Below are positions 39,091 through 48,073 of a stretch of 64,000 bases of DNA, in pieces. Source of the stretch: a bacterium (GTDB lineage Bacteria; Chloroflexota; Dormibacteria; Aeolococcales; Bog-877). The stretch lies in contig JAJYPP010000010.1 in assembly GCA_021795235.1 (NCBI GenBank), positions 1 to 64,000 on the forward strand, read 5' to 3'. Numbering within the stretch: the stretch's first letter is position 1; each line of letters begins with the position of its first letter. A model generated the notes under the pieces. The model was not told where the DNA came from. It did not search any database and saw nothing but the letters and a program-made list of their open reading frames with translations. A program made the position numbers and the translations under genes.

Positions 39091-41214
39091 TCAGCCGGAG
39101 CGGCGGAGCGCCTCCGCCACCGGTCGCAGAATCCCCTGCTCGGAGACGTCGAAGAGGCCGAAATACTGCGCTCCCATCCGCTCCGCCAGGTCTGCGCAGG
39201 CGTTGAAGGCGTAGCCGGCGAACCCAGGGGACCGGTGCTCAGTGGCGGTGGCGGTTGCTCCCTGAGGGTGCAGGTGGTCGCGGGCGGAGTCGATCACCAG
39301 GGCTCGAATCTGCTCCCGGCGGACCGCCGCGGCGGCCTGCTGAGCCTCCACCAGTGGCTCCTCCCCACGCATGCTGATGTTGCCCCTCCCGTCGCTGATC
39401 AGAACCAGAAGCGGGAGCACCTCGGGGTCGCGCATCCGCTCATTGCGGATCAGATCCAGCGCGGACACCAGCCCCTGGGTGAGCGGGGTGGTGCCGCCCA
39501 CCGCCAGCCTGGTCAACTGGCGCTCGGCCAGGTCGACGCTGGCGGTGGGGCGCAGCACGGTCTTGGCGGCACGCCCCGAAAAGGAGATCATGGCGACCCT
39601 ATCCCGGTGCACATAGGCGTCCTTGAGCAGGGCCAGGACGGCGGATCTGGTGGCGTCCATGCGCTGCTCCGCGTCCATGCTCGCGGAAGCGTCGACCAAG
39701 AAGACGATGAGGTTGCCGATGCGGCGCTGGCGGATCTTCTGGCGCAGGTCGCGCCGCTCCAACTGGATGGCCAGCCGCGGCGCCTCCACGTTCCCCTCCC
39801 TCCGACCGCGCTGGTGCGGCGCAGCGGCCCGCAGGGTCGCGTCGAGCGCCAGGTCGGTGGTCCTCTCCACCACCGCCGCACCGACGTACCGTCCCCTCCG
39901 GTCGCGCGAGGCGGTCTGGCTCCGCCGGCCGCTGCCATGCCGCCGCAGCCGCTCCTTGGGAAGCTGGATCCGGCCCGCCGGGCTGGCGTCCGCGACCTCC
40001 ACCTCGACCGCTGTGCCAGGACCGGGGCTACCAGAGGTGGCGCCCCCCTCCTGCTCCGGTCCGGCGCTGGATGCCCCGCTCTCAGTGGAGGGAGCCTCAT
40101 CTGTCTCGGGGCCGGCCGGCCCACCCACCTCCGCCGTTGCCGCAGTTGGCGTGGCGGGAACGGGCCCTCCCTCAACGCCGGCCGAAGGGTCCACCGCCTC
40201 CCCGGCTTGAGCCGGGATCCCGCCACCGCCCATGGAGCGGCGGCGATGCACCAGGACCAGCTCCGACACCTCCAGCAGGTCCTCCAGGGAGACCTCAGAA
40301 TCCGTCGCGTCGGCCCCCTCTTCGGCCAGGCGGAGAGCGCGGCGGGCCCGGGCGGCTCTGTAGAGGACCAGATCGGCGCGATGGCCGACGACCTGCTGAT
40401 CCACCGCGATCGCGGCCGCGGTCCTGACCACCGCGATCGGCACCCGCACCGATGGCAGGATCTCCCGGGCCCTCCTCAGGCTGACGGAGAGCGCCCGGTC
40501 CGGCTCCGAAGCGGCCGGGTGGCCGGGCTGGTTCCTCTCCATCACCAGCACCCGCTGGGCAGCGTCGCGCAGGCCTTCCACATCGACGCAGAGCCCAAAA
40601 CGGTCCAGCAGCTGAGGCCGAAGTTCGCCCTCCTCGGGGTTCATGGTCCCGATCAGGACGAAGCGGGAGGGATGGGCCGTCGAGATCCCCTCTCGCTCGA
40701 CCACGTTGACCCCCATCGCGGCTGCGTCCAAAAGCACGTCCACCAGATGGTGATCCAGGAGGTTCACCTCATCCACGTAGAGGATCTGACCATTGGCCTC
40801 AGCCAGCACCCCTGGCTGGAAGACCCGGTTCCCCTCCCTCAACGCCCTCTCCAGGTCGAGGCTGCCCACCACCCGGTCCTCGGAGGCACCCAAGGGCAAC
40901 TCGACGACCCGGGTAGCCGCCTCGGCCAGAATCAGGGGCTCCCCGGCCCGCACCCGCGCCCGGCAGTCGGAACAGAGATTGCCATCTGTGGGATCGCACG
41001 AGTAGGGACACCCCACCACCACCCGACGAGGTGGCAGAACCCCCGCCAGCGCCCTGGCCAGGGTTGACTTGGCAGTCCCCCGCTCGCCGCGGATCAACAC
41101 CCCCCCGATGCCGGGATCCACGGCCACCAGAAGCAAGCCAAGCTTCATCCTGGGCTGGCCGACCACCGCCGACCAGGTCGGGGCGTCGAACGGGGCCAGG
41201 GCTCGGTGGATCAG
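39091..41214 (-). CDS. Chelatase-type fused AAA+ (I-like) and VWA (D-like) protein; CTG start at 41214 proposed (ORF track uses TTG at 41262)
   Basis: AAA+ half as in BchI/ChlI; VWA half [44 protein letters not shown] with MIDAS DxSxS. Confidence 0.88.
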   Translation of the reverse strand: MIHRALAPFDAPTWSAVVGQPRMKLGLLLVAVDPGIGGVLIRGERGTAKSTLARALAGVLPPRRVVVGCPYSCDPTDGNLCSDCRARVRAGEPLILAEAATRVVELPLGASEDRVVGSLDLERALREGNRVFQPGVLAEANGQILYVDEVNLLDHHLVDVLLDAAAMGVNVVEREGISTAHPSRFVLIGTMNPEEGELRPQLLDRFGLCVDVEGLRDAAQRVLVMERNQPGHPAASEPDRALSVSLRRAREILPSVRVPIAVVRTAAAIAVDQQVVGHRADLVLYRAARARRALRLAEEGADATDSEVSLEDLLEVSELVLVHRRRSMGGGGIPAQAGEAVDPSAGVEGGPVPATPTAATAEVGGPAGPETDEAPSTESGASSAGPEQEGGATSGSPGPGTAVEVEVADASPAGRIQLPKERLRRHGSGRRSQTASRDRRGRYVGAAVVERTTDLALDATLRAAAPHQRGRREGNVEAPRLAIQLERRDLRQKIRQRRIGNLIVFLVDASASMDAEQRMDATRSAVLALLKDAYVHRDRVAMISFSGRAAKTVLRPTASVDLAERQLTRLAVGGTTPLTQGLVSALDLIRNERMRDPEVLPLLVLISDGRGNISMRGEEPLVEAQQAAAAVRREQIRALVIDSARDHLHPQGATATATEHRSPGFAGYAFNACADLAERMGAQYFGLFDVSEQGILRPVAEALRRSG

Positions 41215-41705
41215 GGCCTGCCCTCCCCGGGCTCGCTGCCGCCCCCCAGAGCCTGAGCCCAAGCGACCGGCAGCGTCGCCACCCGGTCACCTGACAGGGC
41301 CCACAGGCTGACCTCGCCCGCCAGCGACGGCGAGGCCTGCTCATGGTCCAGGGTGAGGAGGGCTGCCCCAGGAAGCGCTGATGCCTCCCACCCGACCGCG
41401 TGGACCAGACCCAGATCCCAGCTCCGCCGACCGGCGGTCAGGGTGAGCCCGCCCAGCGACTCCAGGCCGGCAGGGACTCCGGCCCCGCCCGCCAGCAGCA
41501 GGAGTATCGCTCCGCTGCCCCCCCCGATCGGTCCGTCCCCTCCGGCGGCCTGGAAGGCCTCCTGGGCAGCGCTGAGCCCACCGGGAGGGAGGAGCACCGC
41601 CAGGGCCCCGGGGCTGACCTCCACCCGAAGGTCGCTACCGCCCGCCGCCGCCGGCTGCGGATGCGCCGGGGCGGGCCCGGTCGAGGCGCTGGCTGCTGGA
41701 CTCAC
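41211..41705 (-). CDS. Hypothetical protein upstream of the chelatase I/D gene
   Basis: ORF coupled by a CTGA overlap to the proposed 41214 start; no recognised family. Confidence 0.45.
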   Translation of the reverse strand: MSPAASASTGPAPAHPQPAAAGGSDLRVEVSPGALAVLLPPGGLSAAQEAFQAAGGDGPIGGGSGAILLLLAGGAGVPAGLESLGGLTLTAGRRSWDLGLVHAVGWEASALPGAALLTLDHEQASPSLAGEVSLWALSGDRVATLPVAWAQALGGGSEPGEGRP

Positions 41706-41767
41706 TGCGGCTATCGTAAACAGGAGCTGCGGGATGCCGGTTCCAGCTTGGCCTATTAGGAGACGCG

Positions 41768-42439
41768 ATGTCTGATGATGAGCTCCAGTCGGTGGCGATG
41801 GTCGGGGGCACCGGTCCCCTGGGACGGGGGTTGGCGGGGCGACTGGCGGTGGCCGGAATTACGGTCTGGCTGGGCTCCCGCGACGGCGCCCGCGCCGAGG
41901 CGGTGGCACGCGCCACCAGCGAAATGCTCCCGGCCAGCGCCGCCGCCATTGTGGGAACGGAGAACCAGCGAGCGATCCAGCAGGCCTCGCTGACGGTCAT
42001 CGCCATCCCCTACGACGCGCTGGCGGCCCAGCTCTCCGCGCTGACCGGCCTGGACGGCGGGCGGGTGGTGGTGTCGACGGCGGTACCGATGGCGTTCGAC
42101 AAGGGAGTGCCGACCGCGGTTCGACCAGAGGCCGGGTCGGCCGCCCAGCTGGTGCAGGCCATCTGCCCCGACGCCCGGGTGGTCGGAGCCCTGCACACCG
42201 TCGCCGCCGGTCAGCTGCTGCGGTTCGACGACGTCCTGGATGAGGATGTGCTGGTCTGCGGCGACGACCCCGCCGCTTGCGACGTCGTCCGCGCGCTGGT
42301 GGCGCGGATCCCAGGGCTGCGGCCGGTTGCCGCCGGCGGCCTGGCGGTGGCAGGAGCCTGCGAGGGCATAACTCCTTTGCTGCTCCGCCTCAACCGCCTC
42401 CACCGGGCTCAGACGGGGATTCGCATAACCGGGCTCTGA
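41768..42439 (+). CDS. npdG: NADPH-dependent F420 reductase (F420H2:NADP oxidoreductase family)
   Basis: VAMVGGTGPLGRGLAGRLAVAGITVWLGSRD; VVVSTAVPM; VVGALHTVAAGQL; SD AGGAG upstream. Confidence 0.85.
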   Translation: MSDDELQSVAMVGGTGPLGRGLAGRLAVAGITVWLGSRDGARAEAVARATSEMLPASAAAIVGTENQRAIQQASLTVIAIPYDALAAQLSALTGLDGGRVVVSTAVPMAFDKGVPTAVRPEAGSAAQLVQAICPDARVVGALHTVAAGQLLRFDDVLDEDVLVCGDDPAACDVVRALVARIPGLRPVAAGGLAVAGACEGITPLLLRLNRLHRAQTGIRITGL

Positions 42440-42464
42440 GTCCGAGATCTGGGCCCTGGGAGCC

Positions 42465-43838
42465 TCAGATGTGGATCGCCTGACCGTCGGCGGCCAGAGC
42501 CGCCTCCTTGAGGGCCTCGCTCAGGGTCGGATGGGCATGCACCAAGGCCTCGAACTGGTCCGCTCGAACCCCTGACCAGGCCGCCATGACCATCTCCGGC
42601 AGCAGCTCGGTGACCTCGGACCCCACCGCGTGGGTGCCCAGCAGCCGGCCGGTGGCGCTGTCGACCACGGTCTTGACGAAACCGGTCGTATCGCCCATCG
42701 CGATCGCCTTGCCGCTGGCCGAGAAGGGAAACTTGCCCGTCCTGACCTGGAAGCCCCGGTCCTTGGCCTGCTGCTCGGTCAGACCCGTGGATGCCACCTG
42801 AGGCTGGCAGTAGGTGCAGCGCGGGACCAGATCCTTGTCCAGGGGCGCCACCTCCCGGCCGGCCGCGGTCTCCACCGCGATCACCCCCTCGGCGCTGGCG
42901 GCGTGGGCCAGCAGCGGCGGCCCGGTGACGTCACCGATGGCGAACACCCCCGGGATGTTGGTCCGCAGGTGATCATCGACCTTGACGACTCCACGCTCCA
43001 CCACCACCCCCAACTCCTCCAGACCCAGGTCCTCCACGTTGGCCTGGACCCCGGTCGCGGTCAGCACCATCTCCGCCTCGACCATGTCGCCGCTCTCCAG
43101 GCTGAGCTGCCAGCCCACCCCTCCCCGCTCCGCCTTACCGATCAGGCTGCCTACCTTGATCCCGATCCCCCTGCGCTCGAACTGCCGGGTGACCTCCTTG
43201 GAGACCTCCTCGTCCTCCTGCGGCAGGAGTCGGGGAAGAGCTTCGATGATCGTCACCGGCACACCATAGGAGGAGTACACGTAGGCGAACTCCGCCCCGA
43301 TGGCACCCCCGCCCACGATCGCACAGCTGCGCGGCAGCTGGCGCAGCTCCAGCGCCTCCCGATAGGTGTAGGTGCTGCGCCCGTCAGGAGCCAGCCCAGG
43401 CAGCAGCTTGGGCCTGGCGCCCGTCGCGATCACGACCTGGGAGGCGGCCACGGTCTGACCGGAGGGCTGGATCTCGATGGTCTGCTCGGAGACCAGCCGG
43501 CCCCGTCCCCGGATCACCTCCACCCCGTTCTTGCGCATCAGGAAGGCGACCCCGTTGACCAGCTTGCTGACCACGTCGCGGCTGCGGGAGATGGCCGCGC
43601 CGAAGTCGGCACGAACTTGACCGGTCTCGACGCCGAAGCGATCGGCCTCCTGAATCAGACGCAGAACCTCGGCGTTGCGCAGCAGGGCCTTGGAGGGGAT
43701 GCAGCCCCAGTTGAGGCAGATCCCACCCAGGGTGTCCTGCTCCTCGATGATCGTCACGGCCATCCCCAGCTGAGCGGCTCGGATCGCCGCCACGTAGCCG
43801 CCCGGCCCCGACCCGATGATCGCCAGATCCTTCATCAC
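42465..43838 (-). CDS. lpdA: Dihydrolipoyl dehydrogenase
   Basis: LAIIGSGPGGYVAAIRAAQLG; GGICLNWGCIPSKALL; VFAIGDVTGPPLLAHAASAEG. Confidence 0.95.
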   Translation of the reverse strand: MMKDLAIIGSGPGGYVAAIRAAQLGMAVTIIEEQDTLGGICLNWGCIPSKALLRNAEVLRLIQEADRFGVETGQVRADFGAAISRSRDVVSKLVNGVAFLMRKNGVEVIRGRGRLVSEQTIEIQPSGQTVAASQVVIATGARPKLLPGLAPDGRSTYTYREALELRQLPRSCAIVGGGAIGAEFAYVYSSYGVPVTIIEALPRLLPQEDEEVSKEVTRQFERRGIGIKVGSLIGKAERGGVGWQLSLESGDMVEAEMVLTATGVQANVEDLGLEELGVVVERGVVKVDDHLRTNIPGVFAIGDVTGPPLLAHAASAEGVIAVETAAGREVAPLDKDLVPRCTYCQPQVASTGLTEQQAKDRGFQVRTGKFPFSASGKAIAMGDTTGFVKTVVDSATGRLLGTHAVGSEVTELLPEMVMAAWSGVRADQFEALVHAHPTLSEALKEAALAADGQAIHI

Positions 43839-43877
43839 AACTCCCTGAACTGTTGGGGCGACATCCGCCAGGACCGC

Positions 43878-45203
43878 TCAGATAAGGCAGACCGCGGGAT
43901 GCTCCAAGCACCAGCGGAGATAGCCCAGCGCCTCGGCTCCCTGCGCTCCGTCGGTGACTCTGTGATCGATCGACAGGGTCATCTCCATCACCCGACCGGC
44001 GATCAGGGCTCCATCCCTGACCACCGGCTGCTCGGACACCTCTCCCACCGCCAGCACGCTGCCTTGACCAGGGGTGACGATGGCGGCGAACTGGTTGACC
44101 CCAAACATCCCCAGGTTGCTGATCGCGGTGTGAGCGCCGGCCATCTCCTCAGGGCGCAGGCGGTTGCTCTTGGCGCGCTGGGCCAGATCGTGAGCGCGCC
44201 GCGCCAGCTCGGCAAAAGACAGCGACTCGCAGGCGCGCAGGGTAGGCGCGACCAGCCCGTCCGGGACCGCCACCGCCAGGGCGATGTTGCTGGAGAAGAA
44301 CTGCCTGAGCTCACCGCCCACGTAGGCCGCGTTGAGTTGCGGATAGCGCTGCAGGGTAAGCGCCATGGCCCTGACGATGAAGTCGGTCACCGAGAAGCGG
44401 GGCGTCCCGGGATCGCCCAGTTCGTTGAGCTCCTGGCGCAGCCGCACCAGCCGCTCCATGTCGACCCTGGTGCTGAGGTAGAAGTGGGGGATGGTGCTGT
44501 TCGCCTCGGTCATCCTGCGCGCGATGGCCTCGCGCATGCGGCTCACCTTGACCACCTCGCTGGGATCGGTGGGATCCACCGTCGCCATCGACCCAGCGGT
44601 CGCGCTGGCCGCCACAGCCACCCCGCCGGAGCGAGCGACGGCCTCGACGTCCTCGGCCGTAACCCGCCCCTGAGGGCCGTTGCCGCGCACTCTGGCGATG
44701 TCGATTCCCAGTTCTCGCGCGCGGCGCCGAGCCAGCGGGCTCGCCTTGACCCTGGCACCCTCCCGAGCGCCGTCGTCCAGGGTCGCGCTCGGGGAGAGGT
44801 GGTGGGTCCAGTCCGGTAGGGGCACAGACTCCCCAGCGGTCTCGTCCTGGGTCTCCGGTGCGGAAGCTGCCTCCGCTTCGTTATCGGTAGTGGGCGGGGA
44901 GGGCTCGGGCTTCCCCGCCGGAGACCCAGAGGTGGCCGGGGCCAGGTCAGCACTGATGTCCTCATCGGCATCCGCGATGATCGCGATCTCGCCGCCAACG
45001 GGAACCCTGGCTCCCGGCTGGACCAGGAGCTTGCGGATCACCCCACTGGAATAGGCCTCGATGTCGATGTCAGCCTTCTCGGTGGCGATCGAGGCGATGA
45101 CGTCCCCCCGCTCGACCTGAGCACCCTCTTCCACCAACCAGCGATTGATAGTCCCCTCGGTCATGTCATACCCCATCTGGGGCATGGTGACGTGGTAGGC
45201 CAT
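43878..45203 (-). CDS. pdhC: Dihydrolipoamide acyltransferase E2
   Basis: Lipoyl domain MPQMGYDMTEGTINRWLVEEGAQVERGDVIASIATEKADIDIEAYSSG; E3-binding domain; catalytic domain LSIDHRVTDGAQGAEAL. Confidence 0.93.
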   Translation of the reverse strand: MAYHVTMPQMGYDMTEGTINRWLVEEGAQVERGDVIASIATEKADIDIEAYSSGVIRKLLVQPGARVPVGGEIAIIADADEDISADLAPATSGSPAGKPEPSPPTTDNEAEAASAPETQDETAGESVPLPDWTHHLSPSATLDDGAREGARVKASPLARRRARELGIDIARVRGNGPQGRVTAEDVEAVARSGGVAVAASATAGSMATVDPTDPSEVVKVSRMREAIARRMTEANSTIPHFYLSTRVDMERLVRLRQELNELGDPGTPRFSVTDFIVRAMALTLQRYPQLNAAYVGGELRQFFSSNIALAVAVPDGLVAPTLRACESLSFAELARRAHDLAQRAKSNRLRPEEMAGAHTAISNLGMFGVNQFAAIVTPGQGSVLAVGEVSEQPVVRDGALIAGRVMEMTLSIDHRVTDGAQGAEALGYLRWCLEHPAVCLI

Positions 45204-46183
45204 CAGTTCAGCCGCCTGACCGCGTCCACAATCTGCTGGCTGCCCGGGACCAGAGCCTGCTCCAGCCGGCGCGAGTAGGGAAGCGGTACGTCGCGCATCG
45301 CCACCCGTTGGATCGGTGCATCCAGGTCGTCGAAGCAACGGTCCTGCATCTCCGCCAGCAGGCTGGCTCCGAACCCGCCGGTGCGCCAATCCTCTCCGCA
45401 CACGACCAGCCGGTGGGTGCGTTGCACCGAGGCGACCATGGCAGGGTAGTCGAGCGGCCGCAGAGTGCGCAGGTCGATGACCTCGCAGGAGATGCCGTCC
45501 TCGCGCTCCAGCACCTCGGCGGCGTGCAGCGACTGCAACATCATCCGCGAGTAGGCGATCAGGGTGACATCGCTGCCCGCGCGGGCGATGCGAGCCTTGC
45601 CGATGGGTACCTCCAGACCGCCATCCACCTCATCTGGGACCTCGCCCCGGGTGCTGTAGAGCAGGCTGTGCTCGATGAAAATGACGGGGTCTGGATCGCG
45701 CATGGAGGCCAGCAGCAGCCCCTTGGCGTCGGCCGGCGTGGCCGGCATCACCACCTTCAACCCCGGCACCGAGGCGAACCAGCCCTCGAATGTCTGGGAG
45801 TGAGTGGGCCCAAGCTGGCCGAAGCCGGACACGGTCCTGACCACCAGCGGCACCGAGAACTGGCCGCCGAACATGTAGTGAAACTTGGCCGCACTGTTGA
45901 CTATCTGGTCCAGCGCCAAGAGCGCGAAATTGACGGTCATCAACTCCGCCACCGGGATCAACCCGCCCATTGCCGCCCCCACAGCGAAGCCGACAATGCC
46001 CGCCTCTGCGATGGGGGTTTCCATCACCCTCCGGGGCCCGAACTCTTCCACCAGGCCCTTGGTCACCGCGTACGAGCCGCCGTAGCCGGTGATGCTCTCG
46101 CCCATCAGGATCACCCGCTCGTCACGCGTCATCTCCTCGCGCATGGCGCTGCGCACGGCGTCGCGGTAGGTGAGCTCAGGCAC
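45203..46183 (-). CDS. pdhB: Pyruvate/2-oxoacid dehydrogenase E1 beta subunit
   Basis: LTYRDAVRSAMREEMTRDERVILMGESITGYGGSYAVTKGLVEEFGPRRVMETPIAEAGIVGFAVGAAMGGLIPVAE. GTG start at 46183. Confidence 0.94.
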   Translation of the reverse strand: MPELTYRDAVRSAMREEMTRDERVILMGESITGYGGSYAVTKGLVEEFGPRRVMETPIAEAGIVGFAVGAAMGGLIPVAELMTVNFALLALDQIVNSAAKFHYMFGGQFSVPLVVRTVSGFGQLGPTHSQTFEGWFASVPGLKVVMPATPADAKGLLLASMRDPDPVIFIEHSLLYSTRGEVPDEVDGGLEVPIGKARIARAGSDVTLIAYSRMMLQSLHAAEVLEREDGISCEVIDLRTLRPLDYPAMVASVQRTHRLVVCGEDWRTGGFGASLLAEMQDRCFDDLDAPIQRVAMRDVPLPYSRRLEQALVPGSQQIVDAVRRLN

Positions 46184-46185
46184 CC

Positions 46186-47286
46186 TCAGCCACCCAGCTC
46201 GGCGCCGCGGCTGGCGGTGGCCGGAATCGCGGCCGCCGACTCGTCGGCCCCGTCCCCATCCAGAGGCTTGGCGTAGATCCACTTGTCCACGGAGGCGGGG
46301 TCGGGCCACGGCGACTCGTCGGCGAAGCGCACCACCTCGAGCATCTCCGCCTCCACATCCTCGGTGACCTGGGCCAACTCCTGCTGACTGCTGACACGAT
46401 GCTCGACCAGAAACTGGCCGAAGCGAGGGATGGGATCCAGGGCGCGCCAGCGGCGCACCTCCTCTTTGTCGCGATAGAGCTCAGGGTCGGCCATGGAGTG
46501 TCCCCGGAAGCGATACGTCAACGCCTCGACGAAAAATGGGCCCTTGCCGGCTCGGCAGTGGGCAGCGGCCTTCTCGACCGCCTCATACACCGACAACACG
46601 TCCATGCCGTCGCATTGCACCGAGGGCATGGTGTAACCCTCGGCCTTGATGATCATGTCCTTTACCGGCGACTCCTCGGCCAGCGTGGCCCCCATCCCGT
46701 AGAGGTTGTTCTCGCAGATGAATATCACCGGCAGATTCCACAGCGCGGCCATGTTCAGGCCCTCGTGGAAGATGCCGTTGCCGGTCGCCCCGTCGCCGAA
46801 GAAGTCGAGCACCACCTGGTCCCGATGCTGGTACTGCATCGCGTAGGCCATGCCCGCACCAATCGGGATGTGGGAACCGACGATGGCGTGGCCGCCCCAG
46901 AAGTTGCGGGAAGCCTCGGCCAGGTGCATCGAGCCGCCGCGACCGTGGCAGAGCCCGGTCTCCCGCCCGAACAACTCCGCCATGCACGACTTGGGATCAC
47001 ACCCCCGTGCCAGGGCGTACCCGTGGTCCCGGTAATGCCCCAGCACATGGTCATCGGGGCGGGCCGCCGCCAGCGCCCCCACCGCCACCGCCTCCTCCCC
47101 GATGTACAGGTGCAAGAAGCCGCCGACCTTGGCTTGGGCGTATGCCTCCGCCGCATGATCCTCGAAGTGCCGGATCTGGACCATCTTCCGGTAGATGTCG
47201 CGACACGCCTGGGCAGTCAGCCCCAGGGGCAGGGCCCGGGCCCGGCTCGCGGGCTTGGTCCTGGTTGTTCTCGGAGTGCTGGGCAT
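46186..47286 (-). CDS. pdhA: Pyruvate/2-oxoacid dehydrogenase E1 alpha subunit
   Basis: YRKMVQIRHFEDHAAEAYAQAKVGGFLHLYIGEEAVAVG; DFFGDGATGNGIFHEGLNMAALWNLPVIFICENN (TPP motif). Confidence 0.95.
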   Translation of the reverse strand: MPSTPRTTRTKPASRARALPLGLTAQACRDIYRKMVQIRHFEDHAAEAYAQAKVGGFLHLYIGEEAVAVGALAAARPDDHVLGHYRDHGYALARGCDPKSCMAELFGRETGLCHGRGGSMHLAEASRNFWGGHAIVGSHIPIGAGMAYAMQYQHRDQVVLDFFGDGATGNGIFHEGLNMAALWNLPVIFICENNLYGMGATLAEESPVKDMIIKAEGYTMPSVQCDGMDVLSVYEAVEKAAAHCRAGKGPFFVEALTYRFRGHSMADPELYRDKEEVRRWRALDPIPRFGQFLVEHRVSSQQELAQVTEDVEAEMLEVVRFADESPWPDPASVDKWIYAKPLDGDGADESAAAIPATASRGAELGG

Positions 47287-47475
47287 CGCCCTAGTTTACA
47301 GATGCCGCCGATTGGCCCAGCCCGTGATTGCGCACCAGGCCGCCCCGCGTCTGGTGCGCGCACTCGCGGCGAATTGGTCCGGACAAGCAGCTCGGTTGGG
47401 CCAGCGCGGGCGGGCACGGGCGCACAAATCCTCAGCTCAAGTCCGGCGCCGACAGGCGAATTTCCTCACCAAGGG

Positions 47476-47505
47476 GTGGCATTGTGGGTCAGCATTGGAT
47501 ATAAT
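47476..47505 (+). promoter_or_regulatory. Candidate promoter GTGGCA-N18-TATAAT overlapping palindrome TTGGAT-ATA-ATCCAA
   Basis: -10 TATAAT at 47500-47505 lies inside the 15-nt palindrome 47495-47509. Confidence 0.55.
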
Positions 47506-47665
47506 CCAACCAGCGCAGCCGCGGCTCGCGAAGCTGCCAGGTGATGGGGAGCACCGGGTAACCCGGTTGCGCCCGGCGCCGTTGAAATGGGTGTGCCCTA
47601 GCTACGGAGGGCGGACCCCAATAGGTAGGTAGCGAGCAAGTTCACGCGCCTGAGGTACCCCCAAC

Positions 47666-48073
47666 ATGATGACCACCGAGCGAGACAACCGGTACCGCAT
47701 CACCCGCCGCGACATCCTGCGTCGGCAGCACGAGGGACTCGCCAGGACCAGAACGCTGCGCAAGTATCGTTCCCACCTGGAGCACCTCGACCGGGTCCTG
47801 GCTGACCTGGAGGATGCTCGCATCCGGGAGCGGCGGGTCGTGCCCCCCGCCATCACCGAGCAGCTGCGCCAGGCCGAGGTGGCCCGGGTGGACCCGGACC
47901 TCGCTTCCGTAGTCGCCTCCAGCCGCCCCAGCATCGACAGGGTCCAGGACGCGATCTTCGATGCCCAGGGACGGATCATGGTCGAGGTCAGCAGGCTCTT
48001 GGGTCGGCCGGACTGGGTGACGATCGAGGCGGAGGAGGGCGAGGCCTTGGAGATGGAAACCGCCCGTCACTGA
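47666..48073 (+). CDS. Hypothetical protein
   Basis: MMTTERDNRYRITRRDILRRQHEGLARTRTLRKYRSHLEHLDRVLADLEDARI...; ~154-nt leader downstream of the 47500 -10. Confidence 0.65.
   Translation: MMTTERDNRYRITRRDILRRQHEGLARTRTLRKYRSHLEHLDRVLADLEDARIRERRVVPPAITEQLRQAEVARVDPDLASVVASSRPSIDRVQDAIFDAQGRIMVEVSRLLGRPDWVTIEAEEGEALEMETARH

Noticed and set aside
38018-41262. Evidence for phototrophy (Mg-chelatase genes)
   Set aside because: No bchH, bchM, reaction-centre or other chlorophyll genes in the window; the ATPase pair is compatible with cobaltochelatase-type roles.
38591-44819. Very long + strand ORFs such as 39058..41067 (669 aa) and 42630..44819 (729 aa)
   Set aside because: Antisense shadows of chelatase and lpd/pdhC genes caused by high GC; His/Gln/Arg-rich with no recognisable domains.
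47287-47665. c-di-GMP (GEMM-I) riboswitch suggested by GGTAGGTAGCG near 47624
   Set aside because: The conserved upstream GCACAGGGCAAACC and GACGCAAAGCC segments are missing; kept only as an unclassified structured leader.
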